Positions 19,497 through 28,249 of a DNA stretch of 64,000 nt are shown here, one piece after another (within the stretch, counting starts at the first letter, position 1; each line of letters begins with the position of its first letter). Location of the stretch: assembly GCA_947573445.1 (NCBI GenBank), contig CANPFR010000008.1, forward strand, positions 1 to 64,000, given 5' to 3'. Made by a program: the position numbers and the translations under genes. The notes below the pieces were generated by a model. It had not been told where the DNA came from and ran no database searches. It saw only the letters and a program-made list of their open reading frames with translations. The DNA is from an uncultured Clostridia bacterium. GTDB lineage: Bacteria > Bacillota > Clostridia > TANB77 > CAG-508.

Positions 19497-20175
19497 ACAA
19501 TTCAAATCCTCCTTTCTCTTCAATATCGAATACTTTATTTTTATTTTCTTTATGTAATTGCTTATAAATCAGTTCCAAAATCTCTATATTGCTTAACAAT
19601 CTTGTACTAATTTTGCCATTTAATAAATGATATCTTAATGTCTGATAAAATTCTTTAAGTTCTCTTTCTGCTATTTTTCTACTATTGAACGAAGATATCA
19701 CCATATAATTTTTTCGTTCAAATAAATATTCATTTTTTTGCAATCTTTCTAAATGCGCTATTAATTGATTTGCATACTCCTTTACATTCTTACTGCTCCC
19801 CATTGTATTTATTTTTATTTCTTCTAGCATATCATCCATTTCAATTTGTTCTTTTACTTCTAAAAACTGAATGGGAAATTTAAGCATCTGTGATATACTT
19901 ACTAATTCTCGACTTACGCCTGCTTTTTCGTCTTCATGCAAAAGTCCGTATTCTATACTCTCCAATTCAACAATGATAGAATGTTGTCTTTTGTTAATTG
20001 TAACAACTTGATCCTTTACGCCATCTATTCCCCATAAATTGTTAAGTGTTTTCTTGTTTTCTGTAGATTTATCAATTGGATTTAAACCTTGTAAATTATT
20101 TTTCTTTCTGGTATATATTAGAGTTCCTATCATAAAGATAATTCCTGCTAATATAAAAATAAATGCAATTATCAT
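19477..20175 (-). CDS. Membrane-anchored T4SS accessory protein
   Basis: 232 residues. One N-terminal membrane segment (residues 2-23, IIAFIFILAGIIFMIGTLIY) is followed by a cytoplasmic alpha/beta domain that reads much like the N-terminal domain of a VirB4-associated protein (INKRQHSIIVELESIEYGLL). Clostridial and streptococcal conjugative elements often carry such a gene just upstream of virB4. I do not know a precise function. It overlaps virB4 and follows the PrgI gene by 24 bases. Confidence 0.6.
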   Translation of the reverse strand: MIIAFIFILAGIIFMIGTLIYTRKKNNLQGLNPIDKSTENKKTLNNLWGIDGVKDQVVTINKRQHSIIVELESIEYGLLHEDEKAGVSRELVSISQMLKFPIQFLEVKEQIEMDDMLEEIKINTMGSSKNVKEYANQLIAHLERLQKNEYLFERKNYMVISSFNSRKIAERELKEFYQTLRYHLLNGKISTRLLSNIEILELIYKQLHKENKNKVFDIEEKGGFELYVTDKN

Positions 20176-20199
20176 TATCTACTTTCCTTTCAAAATATT

Positions 20200-20475
20200 T
20201 TATTTTATATAAATTTTCTTCCTAAACACAAATTTCAAAATATTCAGAAAATACCTATCAGCATATAGATTGCCTATTTTCAAAAAAGCAAATATCAAAA
20301 ATAGACTTAAAACAGCTATAAAAATTATCATTTTTACAACCATTGAAATATGTAAAAACAGTATTCCAACCGATATTGCAATTAAAATTATATACAACAT
20401 CTGTCTTAATGACAAATATCCTCCAAATACCTTTTCTTCATGTGTAAAATCAAATGGTACTTTATATAACATCAT
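20200..20475 (-). CDS. PrgI-family T4SS membrane protein (VirB3-like)
   Basis: 91 residues from the ATG ending at 20475, 10 bases after AGGAGG. It begins MMLYKVPFDFTHEEKVFGGYLSLRQ, the PrgI signature, then two membrane helices (residues ~26-70). PrgI proteins of pCF10-type systems correspond to VirB3 and dock VirB4 to the membrane. The longer open frame to 20592 is not supported by a ribosome binding site. It starts 15 bases after the upstream pilin-like gene. Confidence 0.85.
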   Translation of the reverse strand: MMLYKVPFDFTHEEKVFGGYLSLRQMLYIILIAISVGILFLHISMVVKMIIFIAVLSLFLIFAFLKIGNLYADRYFLNILKFVFRKKIYIK

Positions 20476-20489
20476 ACAAAAATTACCTC

Positions 20490-20877
20490 CTAACCACCAA
20501 TTAAGGAGCCACCACCATTCGTTGCTACACTTAGAATAATTCCTGAAACAATTAAAGATAATCCTAAAAGCATTGTTCCAGCACATACCCAAGCTAAAGC
20601 TCCTATTGATTCACTTCTTTTATTCGCATTATTTGAATTCACTATCATTTTCAAAGCAATCACAACAATACTTACAAATACCAAAATTCCACCGAATCGG
20701 CATTGCTAACTTAATCACTGCATTTTTAATATTTTCTGTTGCTTGATTTACTTCTGCTGTATTAATGCTTCCTGCTGTTGCAAATGCTTGTGTTGGTAAC
20801 AATAGCAGAATTGTACTAATCCAACATAACTTATTCTTTAGTTGGCTACTTAATTTTTTCAAATTTTCGCTTTTCAT
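20490..20877 (-). CDS. VirB2/TrbC-like small membrane protein, interrupted by a CGG +1 shift
   Basis: The first frame gives a signal peptide (WISTILLLLPTQAFA) and the start of the mature protein (INTAEVNQATENIKNAVIKLAMPI). The second frame gives two hydrophobic helices separated by a basic loop (NSNNANKRSES) and a GGGSLIGG end, as in VirB2-like proteins of Gram-positive T4SS. They are divided by CGG at 20692-20694 (codon 62). Without its C, ATT CGG TGG becomes ATT GGT GGA and the helix continues as MPIGGILVFVSIVVIALK. The joined product is 128 residues. Ten bases around the shift (ATTCGGTGGA) are identical to those in the virB6-like gene. Confidence 0.82.
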
Positions 20878-20923
20878 TCTCTCACTCCTCCTTTATTGAT
20901 TAAAATATTTTATTTATCATTCA

Positions 20924-21182
20924 CTACCTTAAAAATGTACTAACAATAACTGGCACTGCTAATACGATAATTATTAAAGTCAAAGAAACGATAAAATTTC
21001 TTATTCCAAATTTTATCGCTCTTTCGGATTTCTTCTTGGTTCCGAAATAACCAAATTAATAAACTAAATATAAGGTCCAATGTTACAATTATAATTGTGA
21101 TTGTAAATCCTATTTTCATAACATTTTGGAACATTATACCTAGTCCACCTGTCAAATCGTCCACATTATAAGTAGGTATCAT
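20924..21182 (-). CDS. Small T4SS two-helix membrane protein, interrupted by a CGG +1 shift
   Basis: Frame one encodes MIPTYNVDDLTGGLG and a first hydrophobic helix ending in LLIWLF. It then derails into RNQEEIRKSD and stops. At CGG 21042-21044 (codon 47), removing the C changes TTT CGG AAC into TTT GGA ACC. The new frame gives WLFGTKKKSERAIKFGIR and a second helix (VSLTLIIIVLAVPVIVS) with a stop at 20924-20926. The joined product is 85 residues, a sensible two-helix protein. It is the first gene after the HTH gene in the transfer operon. The family was not identified. Confidence 0.75.
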
Positions 21183-21201
21183 TTTTTCCTCCTGTTTTCA
21201 T

Positions 21202-22002
21202 TCAATTTTTCTCCAAATCTCTTAACATACTTGCATAATAATAATTAAAAAAATTATCAATTTCATTTTCTGTTCCGAAATTATTTGCTTGTCTTTCTTT
21301 ACAATTATCATAAAGAAATATCAACTCATCTCTTTTGGCTCTTGCTAGCAATTGCTTTCTATTACTTTTAAATAATTCTTTTAAAGCATATATAATTATC
21401 TTTAAACGTTCTAAATTTTCTTCACTGAAAAAAGCTATCATCTTTTCAGTGTAATTAAATTCTAGCCTTTCAAGCACTTTAAAAAATTGTCTTTCTTCAT
21501 CTTCTGTAAATTTTTCTGGATTTTGTTCTTCCTTTTTTATTATATAATGAAAGAATCTATCTATCTTAATATTTATATTATTATCTTTAGCTTTTCTGCT
21601 TATAGGGTATAAGCAATCCTGCTCATAGGGGTATGGGCTATTTGGCTTATAGGGGTATAAGCTATTCTGCTCATAGGTATAGGGTAATTTCTCCTTAATC
21701 CTATCATTGATATAGATTCGCCTTTCCATTATTTGGTTTCTTTTGTTTTTGATAATCTCTACTTTTACAAATCCTAATTTTTCTAAATGCGTTATCCATC
21801 TTGATATTGTTCCTGGTATTACATTATAAAGTTCTGCAAAATATTTATTTTGGGCAAAGCAATATCCTTCTTTGCCTGTTAATGCTGTTATTTCTCCATA
21901 TAATAACCTTTCTGGATATTTTAATTCTTCACAATATCTAACATAGCTTGGAATAACTGCATAATATGCTGGTTTGCTTGGTTCGTTCACATATAAAAAC
22001 AC
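21202..22002 (-). CDS. Winged-helix replication/regulatory protein of the element
   Basis: 266 residues. Residues ~10-100 form a replication-initiator-type winged helix (YVRYCEELKYPERLLYGEITALT, then AELYNVIPGTISRWITHLEKLGFVKVE). A proline/tyrosine repeat follows, with three copies of a YPYE(Q/P)-type unit at ~110-135. The C-terminal helical part resembles DnaD-like domains only loosely. Such proteins head the transfer operons of many clostridial conjugative elements and may control their copy number or transcription. The start follows GAGGAGGTG. Confidence 0.65.
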   Translation of the reverse strand: MFLYVNEPSKPAYYAVIPSYVRYCEELKYPERLLYGEITALTGKEGYCFAQNKYFAELYNVIPGTISRWITHLEKLGFVKVEIIKNKRNQIMERRIYINDRIKEKLPYTYEQNSLYPYKPNSPYPYEQDCLYPISRKAKDNNINIKIDRFFHYIIKKEEQNPEKFTEDEERQFFKVLERLEFNYTEKMIAFFSEENLERLKIIIYALKELFKSNRKQLLARAKRDELIFLYDNCKERQANNFGTENEIDNFFNYYYASMLRDLEKN

Positions 22003-22100
22003 CTCCTCATAAATTACTTTATATTTATTTTAATATTGTAACATTTTTTCTTTATTTGCTTTTCTAGTTCTAATTTTGTTTCTTGTTCATATGAAAAATA

Positions 22101-22124
22101 AAGCTATTCCTTTTGAAATAGCTT
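22101..22124 (-). terminator. Integrase-gene terminator
   Basis: AAGCTATT at 22101-22108 pairs with AATAGCTT at 22117-22124. On the minus strand a TATTTTTC run follows, 26 bases after the integrase stop. Confidence 0.65.
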
Positions 22125-22149
22125 ATATATTCAATCAAAAATACGTCTT

Positions 22150-23418
22150 TTATAAATTTATTGCAAATTGTTCAAATTTTTCTACAGCATCATTTTTCAT
22201 TTTAGATGTAACTCTTACATATATTTCATATGTTGTTTTTATTGTACTATGACCTAATCTTTTAGAAACAGCTTTTATATCTGCCCCTGCTTCAATTAGT
22301 CTTGTAGCATGTGTATCTCTAAAATCATGAAATCTACACGGAATTCCTAGTTCATAATGAATTACCTTAAATGGATATTTACATGTATCAGTTCCTTCAA
22401 AAACTCCATTTTTTTTCAGGAAAATTAAATTAACCTCTGGTAATGCAACTTCTATCTCTGCAAAAGCATTAATAATTTTTGTTTCTGGCTTATTATTATA
22501 TGGATTAACTACTTCTTTTGCATAATGCTTCATATATGAATCTCCATATTCTTCTTTATATTTTTCCTGTTCTTCTTTAAATTCCTTTAAAGCATTAGTT
22601 AATGTATTTCCAATATCAATAGTTCTATAACTACTTGGTGTTTTACAAGTCCCTAAATACCAAACTGTTGTTGCATTGCCACTAATATGTCTATTCTTAC
22701 TTCCTCCTTTTTGATTTTTCTTCAAAATATTTCTATCTACTCTTAATGTTTTATTTTTAAAATCAATATCTTCCCAAGTCAAACCAAATACTTCTGAAAC
22801 TCGAAGTCCAGTATAATAAGCTGTCAAAGCTGCATAATAAAACGCATGATTATTTCTAAATCTTTCTAATATCATAGTAATTTCTTCTTTTGTGAAAATA
22901 TGAACTGGATCCTCATCTGGTATATCATATTTAGGAAGTCTAACTTTTAATGCTGGATTTTCCTTAACAAATCCTACAACATCTGTCGCATAAGTGAATG
23001 ATGTCTTTAATACTTTTAATATATTTTTTAAAAAATTTTTTGAAAATCCTTTTTCTACATATATTCTATTAACAAATTCTTGTAATGTAGATGTTGTAAT
23101 TTGCGATAATCTATAAAATCCTAATTGTGGTTTAACGTGATTTTTAATAATACTTCTATATGCCTCTATTGTATGATATTTTAAATTAATTTCACAATGC
23201 TCTTTCATCCAATAATCCAAATAATCACTATAAGATATTGTAGCTGGTGTAAAGGAGTGGCCTGTTTGATTATATTCATTATACGCTTTTATTCCTTCTT
23301 TTTCTGCCTCTGCTTTTGTTTTAAATCCAGATTTTGTAATCTGTTTTCTTTTACCGTTAATTGGTGCAATTTCAAATTGATATTGATAAACTTTTCCTCT
23401 TTTCCTAACATTAACCAT
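22150..23418 (-). CDS. int: Tyrosine recombinase (Tn916-type integrase)
   Basis: 422 residues from the ATG ending at 23418, placed behind TTAGGAGG. The N-terminal arm-binding domain (residues 1-45, RKRGKVYQYQFEIAPINGKRK) is followed by a core-binding SAM-like domain (~55-150) and a catalytic domain: Arg in YYTGLRVSEVFGLTW, then His-x2-Arg in HDFRDTHATRL, His in KRLGHSTIKTT and the nucleophile in TYEIYVRVT. It integrates and excises the conjugative element. It sits at the secA-proximal end, reading inward, with repeated TGTCAAC motifs just upstream that suit arm-type sites. Confidence 0.94.
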   Translation of the reverse strand: MVNVRKRGKVYQYQFEIAPINGKRKQITKSGFKTKAEAEKEGIKAYNEYNQTGHSFTPATISYSDYLDYWMKEHCEINLKYHTIEAYRSIIKNHVKPQLGFYRLSQITTSTLQEFVNRIYVEKGFSKNFLKNILKVLKTSFTYATDVVGFVKENPALKVRLPKYDIPDEDPVHIFTKEEITMILERFRNNHAFYYAALTAYYTGLRVSEVFGLTWEDIDFKNKTLRVDRNILKKNQKGGSKNRHISGNATTVWYLGTCKTPSSYRTIDIGNTLTNALKEFKEEQEKYKEEYGDSYMKHYAKEVVNPYNNKPETKIINAFAEIEVALPEVNLIFLKKNGVFEGTDTCKYPFKVIHYELGIPCRFHDFRDTHATRLIEAGADIKAVSKRLGHSTIKTTYEIYVRVTSKMKNDAVEKFEQFAINL

Positions 23419-23503
23419 AGTTATATTACCTCCTAACAATACTAGCAGATAAAAATAGAGCTAACATATTAACATGTTAACTCTTATAACTCTTATTTAA
23501 TTG

Positions 23504-23595
23504 TGTCAACATATCTTTGTCAATGCAGTATTTTCAATCACTTTCGAGGTATGTCAACAGATTTTGAAAAAACCGTTGACAAATCGTTGACAAAT
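23504..23595. repeat. TGTCAAC/GTTGACA motif cluster at the integrase end
   Basis: TGTCAAC occurs at 23504-23510 and 23552-23558. Its complement GTTGACA occurs at 23575-23581 and 23586-23592, the last two inside a tandem GTTGACAAAT with an 11-base period. Four copies in 92 bases next to an integrase start suggest arm-type binding sites near the element end. A perfect TTAACATGTTAA palindrome lies just to the left (23470-23481). Confidence 0.55.
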
Positions 23596-23645
23596 ATCCA
23601 TTTTTATTCATTATGTTAATTTCAATAATCCTTTAAAGTATTGAT

Positions 23646-26432
23646 TTATTGGGATTTTCCACAGCAGTTTTTGTATTTCTTCCCACTTCCACATGGACAT
23701 GGATCATTTCTACCAACTTTTGGTCCTTGATTCACAACTGGTTGAGGTTTTGAATCAGATGGTCCTGTTTGAGGAAGACCTGTATTTTTATCCAAATGAA
23801 CAGTTTCTAGTGCAGACTGATCCAACTCTTCTGATGTAATTTGAACATTCGATTCCCTCTTAATGGTACGTTGATTACGAACAATATGAAGCATGATTTT
23901 AGCAACTTCTAATTTGATTTGAAGATTCATCTCATCAAACATTTCGCCACCCTCCATACGATATTGAATAACGGGATCCTTTTGGCCATAGGCACGAAGT
24001 CCAATACCATTTTTCAATTCGTCCATTGCATCAATGTGTTCCATCCATTTAGCGTCTACAATTTTTAAAACAACGACTCTTTCTAACTCACGAATGGGTT
24101 CTCCAATTTCTTGTTCTTTTTGCTCATAAAGTTTGAAAGCTTTTTCTTTTAATTCTGCTAAAATCTCATTTATCTCCAATTTTTCTTTTTCCAAAGCATC
24201 AACTTTAGCAATATTTAATGAAGTTTGAACTTCTTGTGTAAAAGCATCTTTTTGCAAAGTGCCTTCTTCAATTTCAGGAGCATAGGTGTTAACAATTTCT
24301 TCACAAGCTTCCTCAATCATACCAAGAATATTTTCTCGAATATTAGCACCATCTAAGACTTTTCTTCGTTCGCCATAAATAATTTCTCTTTGTACATTCA
24401 TTACATCATCGTAATTCAAAATGTGTTTTCGAATTGAGAAGTTTTTGCCTTCTACTTTGCTTTGTGCATTTTCAATCGATCTGGAAACCAATTTTACCTC
24501 AATTGGTAAATCCTCAGGAATATTTCCTTTATCAAATAATTTGGTAATTAAATCACCACCAAATATTTTTAATAAATTATCGTCTAAACCAAGATAGAAA
24601 CGAGATTCTCCAGGGTCTCCTTGACGTCCACTACGACCACGAAGCTGATTATCAATACGGCGTGACTCATGTCTTTCTGTACCAATAATTTTCAATCCTC
24701 CTGCAGCAATTACTTTTTCCTTTTCTTCTTTAATTTGTTCTTCATATTTTTGGACTAATTCTTTGTATTTTTTTCTGGCATCTAAAATTTCTTGCTCTTC
24801 TGTTTCATTAAAAGCAGTAGATTGTTCAATTAAATCATCTGAATATTTTAATTTTCTCATTTCTTGTTTTGCCAAATATTCGCTATTTCCACCAAGCATA
24901 ATATCTGTACCACGACCTGCCATGTTGGTTGCAATAGTAATAGCACCTAACTTTCCAGCTTGAGCAATGATTTCAGCTTCTTTTTCGTGATTTTTCGCAT
25001 TTAAAACTTCGTGTGAAAGTCCTGCTTTATTTAGAAGTTTACTTAGCTTTTCAGAATTTTCAATGGAAGCTGTACCAACCAAAACAGGTTGTCCTTTTTC
25101 ATGACTTTTTTTGATATCTTGTACTACTGCATTAAATTTGGCTTTTTCATTTTTGTAGATGATATCCACTTGGTCATTTCTGATAAGTGGCATGTTAGTA
25201 GGAATCGATACAACATCTAAATTGTAGATTTCTTGGAATTCTTTTTCCTCTGTCATAGCTGTACCAGTCATTCCAGACAATTTTTCATACATTCTAAAAT
25301 AATTTTGGAAGGTAATGGTCGCCAAAGTTTTGGATTCATCTGCGATTTTCACGCCTTCTTTGGCTTCAATTGCTTGATGTAAACCATTGTTATATCTTCT
25401 ACCATACATAATACGTCCTGTAAATTCATCAACAATCAAAACTTCTTTATCTTTAACGATATAATCGATATCTTTTTTCATAATACCATGAGCACGTAAG
25501 GCCTGGTTAACATTGTGAACAATTTCTGAATTATCAATATCATTAAAATTCTGAAGGCCAAAATATTCTTCTGCTTTTTCAATACCTTTGGCTGTTAATG
25601 AAGCTGATTTTGCCTTTAAGTCAACAATATAATCGTATTTTTCATTGTCTTCAATTTGTTCAAAATCTTTGACATCTTCTTCAATAATGACTTTTGCCTC
25701 TAAACGGCGTACAAAACTATCTGCTTTTTTGTAAAGATCAGAAGATTTATTCGCTCGACCTGATATGATAAGTGGGGTACGTGCTTCGTCAATTAAAATA
25801 CTGTCAATTTCATCGACAATTGCATAATGTAAGCCTCTTTGAACCATTTGCTCCTTCTGAATAACCATGTTATCTCTTAAATAATCGAATCCAAATTCGT
25901 TATTGGTACCATAGGTGATATCGGAATGATAAGCTTTATGTTTTTCATCTTCTGGCATTCTACTATAAATTAACCCAACTGATAAGCCTAAAAAACGATA
26001 TACTTTTCCCATCCATTCACTATCTCTTTTAGCCAAATATTCATTTACTGTAACAATATGAACACCTTTTCCAGTTAAAGCATTCAAATACGCTGGAAGG
26101 GTTGATACCAAAGTTTTTCCTTCCCCTGTTTTCATTTCTGATATTCTACCTTGATGCAAAATAATTCCACCAATCAACTGTACATCAAAATGGCGCATTC
26201 CCAAAACCCTTACTGCTGCTTCTCTTACAACAGCAAAAGCCTCTGGCAATAAATCATCCAAGGATAAACCATCTGCCAATTTTTGCTTGAACTCTGTTGT
26301 TTTCCCTGCTAATTCTTGGTCGGTTAATTTTTGCATTGCTGGTTCTAACTGATTAATTTTTTCAACGATCGGCATAATTCTCTTAATTTCCTTCTCGCTG
26401 TAACTTTTAAACACTTTTTGAATAAGTCCCAT
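23646..26432 (-). CDS. secA: Preprotein translocase motor SecA
   Basis: 928 residues, full length. Helicase motifs in order: [20 protein letters not shown] (Walker A, residues ~100-120), [14 protein letters not shown] (DEAD box), [14 protein letters not shown] and [13 protein letters not shown] (motifs V and VI). The preprotein-binding and scaffold domains follow, and a SEC-C zinc motif ([14 protein letters not shown]) ends the protein. It drives proteins through SecYEG using ATP. No in-frame CGG was seen in its 928 codons. The conjugative element is inserted on its 3' side and the filamentous provirus on its 5' side, leaving the promoter intact. Confidence 0.98.
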   Translation of the reverse strand: MGLIQKVFKSYSEKEIKRIMPIVEKINQLEPAMQKLTDQELAGKTTEFKQKLADGLSLDDLLPEAFAVVREAAVRVLGMRHFDVQLIGGIILHQGRISEMKTGEGKTLVSTLPAYLNALTGKGVHIVTVNEYLAKRDSEWMGKVYRFLGLSVGLIYSRMPEDEKHKAYHSDITYGTNNEFGFDYLRDNMVIQKEQMVQRGLHYAIVDEIDSILIDEARTPLIISGRANKSSDLYKKADSFVRRLEAKVIIEEDVKDFEQIEDNEKYDYIVDLKAKSASLTAKGIEKAEEYFGLQNFNDIDNSEIVHNVNQALRAHGIMKKDIDYIVKDKEVLIVDEFTGRIMYGRRYNNGLHQAIEAKEGVKIADESKTLATITFQNYFRMYEKLSGMTGTAMTEEKEFQEIYNLDVVSIPTNMPLIRNDQVDIIYKNEKAKFNAVVQDIKKSHEKGQPVLVGTASIENSEKLSKLLNKAGLSHEVLNAKNHEKEAEIIAQAGKLGAITIATNMAGRGTDIMLGGNSEYLAKQEMRKLKYSDDLIEQSTAFNETEEQEILDARKKYKELVQKYEEQIKEEKEKVIAAGGLKIIGTERHESRRIDNQLRGRSGRQGDPGESRFYLGLDDNLLKIFGGDLITKLFDKGNIPEDLPIEVKLVSRSIENAQSKVEGKNFSIRKHILNYDDVMNVQREIIYGERRKVLDGANIRENILGMIEEACEEIVNTYAPEIEEGTLQKDAFTQEVQTSLNIAKVDALEKEKLEINEILAELKEKAFKLYEQKEQEIGEPIRELERVVVLKIVDAKWMEHIDAMDELKNGIGLRAYGQKDPVIQYRMEGGEMFDEMNLQIKLEVAKIMLHIVRNQRTIKRESNVQITSEELDQSALETVHLDKNTGLPQTGPSDSKPQPVVNQGPKVGRNDPCPCGSGKKYKNCCGKSQ

Positions 26433-26468
26433 TAATTTTTGCCTCCTAACTATATTATAACAGTTAAA

Positions 26469-26497
26469 AATATATCATTAAATAATATAAAATGCAA
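26469..26497 (-). promoter_or_regulatory. secA promoter
   Basis: Minus strand: -35 TTGCAT (26492-26497), a 17-base spacer, and -10 TATATT (26469-26474). The left provirus repeat begins 3 bases upstream of the -35 box. Confidence 0.6.
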
Positions 26498-26499
26498 GT

Positions 26500-26526
26500 C
26501 ATAAATCGAAAAAAGTATTTTTTTCC
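26500..26526 (+). repeat. Left 27-bp attachment repeat (attL)
   Basis: Begins CATAAATCGAAAAAAG and ends TATTTTTTTCC. Identical over 27 bases to 35020-35046. Flanking bases differ on both sides, so the repeat ends are exact. Confidence 0.9.
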
Positions 26527-26540
26527 TGTAGTGTTACAAT

Positions 26541-26554
26541 TGATGTGAAACAAA
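26541..26554 (+). repeat. Left terminal inverted repeat of the provirus
   Basis: TGATGTGAAACAAA is the exact reverse complement of TTTGTTTCACATCA at 34994-35007. It starts 14 bases inside the left direct repeat. The pair probably binds the recombinase or transposase. Confidence 0.8.
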
Positions 26555-26594
26555 GATAAATTGTTTTATATCAATTTTTTTATTAAATTTTTCG

Positions 26595-26628
26595 TAGATA
26601 TAGAATAATTTAACTGTTTCTATATCTA
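26595..26628 (+). terminator. Terminator at the left end of the provirus
   Basis: TAGATATAGA (26595-26604) pairs with TCTATATCTA (26619-26628), followed by TTTTTTT. In the circular phage it would stop rightward transcripts that run through the att site before the early genes. Confidence 0.7.
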
Positions 26629-26682
26629 TTTTTTTATTTTTTATTATATTTTAATTTTATTTATAGGAGGATTTTTATTATT

Positions 26683-26997
26683 ATGAAAACAAAAGGAAAA
26701 TTTATTTTTAAAGGTGTCAAACACAGAGATGGTGGAAAATTTGTTAATCAACAAGGACAAGAAATTTCTTACAACGATAGTTATCAAGTAAAATTTGATG
26801 AAGTTGATGAAAACAATGAATGTTTTGAAAGAACAGTAAAAGTTTCGAAAGATGAAATCGATTTAGTTAATAAGCTAAATAGATTAGAAATTTATAAACC
26901 TGTTATTTTAGAATTTGAAGTAGGTTTCAATACAAAAGGTATTACATTGAAATTAATTGACGCACAAGTTCCTAGTGCTAAAAATAGTGCAGAATAA
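26683..26997 (+). CDS. Probable phage ssDNA-binding protein (gV-like)
   Basis: 104 residues, a small all-beta protein (KGKFIFKGVKHRDGGKF, then YQVKFDEVDENNECFERTVKVS, then LEFEVGFNTKGITLKLID). It is the first gene of the provirus, directly before the coat gene, where inoviruses encode the protein that coats the single-stranded genome before export. The basic start with aromatic residues fits ssDNA binding. The family is inferred from position and fold rather than from a clear motif. It has a strong AGGAGG site 12 bases before the ATG. Confidence 0.6.
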   Translation: MKTKGKFIFKGVKHRDGGKFVNQQGQEISYNDSYQVKFDEVDENNECFERTVKVSKDEIDLVNKLNRLEIYKPVILEFEVGFNTKGITLKLIDAQVPSAKNSAE

Positions 26998-27066
26998 TTT
27001 CAATTTAATATAAATATGTATTTACAAATGAAATATGTAATATACAGATGAAAGGTGGTGAAATCT

Positions 27067-27258
27067 ATGCCAGAAGCAAATTTAACAGCATTAACTGCAT
27101 TTGCTAAAACTGTAACTGACAGTGTCAGTGCAACAGATGTATTGTCAATCTTAGGTTCTGCAATTGGAGCAGGATTGGCTATTTACTTAGTAATGTGGGG
27201 TGCTAGAAAAATCGTTAAAACTTTCGTACGTTCTATGAATGGACGTGTTGGCGTTTAA
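27067..27258 (+). CDS. Major coat protein (pVIII-like)
   Basis: 63 residues from the ATG at 27067 behind GAAAGGTGG. The layout is that of an inovirus major coat protein: a polar, mildly acidic amphipathic N-terminal helix (ALTAFAKTVTDSVSATD), one hydrophobic helix (ILGSAIGAGLAIYLVMWGA, residues ~29-47) and a basic C-terminus (RKIVKTFVRSMNGR) that would contact DNA. A terminator follows 28 bases after the stop, giving a short abundant transcript as for gVIII in Ff phages. No leader peptidase site is evident. Confidence 0.85.
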   Translation: MPEANLTALTAFAKTVTDSVSATDVLSILGSAIGAGLAIYLVMWGARKIVKTFVRSMNGRVGV

Positions 27259-27285
27259 TTTCTATCTTCTACCATTACTTTAATT

Positions 27286-27319
27286 ACAGAGGGTTATTTT
27301 GTTTCCCTCTGTATTTTTT
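27286..27319 (+). terminator. Coat-gene terminator
   Basis: ACAGAGGG (27286-27293) pairs with CCCTCTGT (27305-27312), followed by ATTTTTTT. It separates the coat transcript from the assembly genes. Confidence 0.85.
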
Positions 27320-27336
27320 TAGAAAGGAGTTTAATC

Positions 27337-28044
27337 ATGGCTATTGATACAAGTTATTTTGATGGTTCTAAAAATCCAAAAAACTGGTTTAGTTGCTTAC
27401 ATCATAATCTAAAATTTAGTAAAGCTCATCCAGATTATTTTCGCCCAGAGGGCATTACAATTTTTTCAGGTTCACAAGGCGAAGGAAAAACACTTTCTGC
27501 ATGTGAACTATGCAAAAATATTTTACGAGATTATCCCAAAGCAATATTTTGTACAAATTTACCCATAAAAGGTATTTTCAACAAAACAGTTGAATTCACA
27601 GGGCTTGATGATTTAGAAAACATTAATAATGGTGAACTTGGCGTTGTCTATTTAATTGATGAAATACAAAATTACTTAAATTCTTTATTGTCAAAAAATG
27701 TGCCACTTTCAACGATTGTTAATCTTACACAACAAAGAAAACAACGTAAGCTAATCATTGGTACTTCACAAGTTTATGGAAGAATGGCAAAACCACTTCG
27801 TGAACAAGTAAAAAACGTTGTTTTATGCAATAAGAAATTTTGGTTTTTGCAATTTAATCAATTAATAGATAGCATGCAAACACAAGAAGTAAATGGACAA
27901 CTTCATACAGTAGTCAAACATACATTTATTTGGTTTCATACACCAGCAATGTATAAATCATATGATACATACAAAAAACAGTATGGTTTAACAAGACCTG
28001 AGAAAGATGTTATAGTAGTAAATTCAGAAAATTTATTAAATTAG
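27337..28044 (+). CDS. Zot/pI-type phage assembly ATPase
   Basis: 235 residues. Walker A is IFSGSQGEGKTLSACELCK (residues ~45-62). Walker B is GVVYLIDEIQNYL (~105-117), followed by a sensor region QQRKQRKLIIGTSQVYGRMAKP. This is the zonular-occludens-toxin-like N-terminal domain of inovirus pI, which drives virion extrusion. The usual C-terminal membrane helix and periplasmic domain are absent, as often seen in phages of Gram-positive hosts, so a neighbouring small membrane protein may supply the anchor. The RBS is AGAAAGGAG, directly after the coat terminator. Confidence 0.9.
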   Translation: MAIDTSYFDGSKNPKNWFSCLHHNLKFSKAHPDYFRPEGITIFSGSQGEGKTLSACELCKNILRDYPKAIFCTNLPIKGIFNKTVEFTGLDDLENINNGELGVVYLIDEIQNYLNSLLSKNVPLSTIVNLTQQRKQRKLIIGTSQVYGRMAKPLREQVKNVVLCNKKFWFLQFNQLIDSMQTQEVNGQLHTVVKHTFIWFHTPAMYKSYDTYKKQYGLTRPEKDVIVVNSENLLN

Positions 28045-28057
28045 GAGGATATTAAAT

Positions 28058-28249
28058 ATGTTTATTTTATTATTAATTTTAGTGTTTTTAGTTTTAAATC
28101 TTGTAATTGTTTTGAAAATTAGAGCTGATTTTAGAAAAAGCCAAGCTAAAATTGGATTAATTGAAAATCGAATAGAAGTTATTTTAGAATATTGGATATG
28201 TTTTCAATCTTTTTTAGAAAGTTTTGCGGAAGGAGAAAATGAAGAATGA
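28058..28249 (+). CDS. Small phage membrane protein
   Basis: 63 residues. The N-terminal membrane helix FILLLILVFLVLNLVIVLK (residues 2-20) is followed by a helical cytoplasmic part (RADFRKSQAKIGLIENRIE). It lies 13 bases after the Zot gene with an AGGAGG site and overlaps the next gene by 4 bases (ATGA). It could be the missing membrane partner of the Zot ATPase or a minor virion protein; unproven. Confidence 0.65.
   Translation: MFILLLILVFLVLNLVIVLKIRADFRKSQAKIGLIENRIEVILEYWICFQSFLESFAEGENEE

Larger units (their letters stand above)
3280..23640 (-). mobile_element. Integrative conjugative element region (borders unresolved)
   Basis: A leftward gene block with a Tn916-type integrase at its right end beside secA, followed by an HTH protein, small T4SS membrane proteins, PrgI, VirB4, a VirB6-like protein, an M23 hydrolase, sortase B, a large adhesin, SpoVG and VirD4. 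This is the order of a Gram-positive conjugative transposon. No relaxase gene was recognised. I could not find a convincing direct repeat pairing the secA-proximal end with the left end, so the left border may lie near 3.25 kb or beyond the window start. Five of its transfer genes carry the CGG-type +1 shift described in the findings. Confidence 0.8.

Noticed and set aside
3178..23660. Direct repeats marking both ends of the conjugative element
   Set aside because: I compared the region after the HU terminator with the secA 3' end and found only weak A/T matches.
26500..26526. The 27-bp repeat as a dif/Xer site
   Set aside because: On the minus strand next to attR there is a XerD-arm-like TTATGTAAGT, but no XerC arm is visible and attL does not match, so I do not call it dif.
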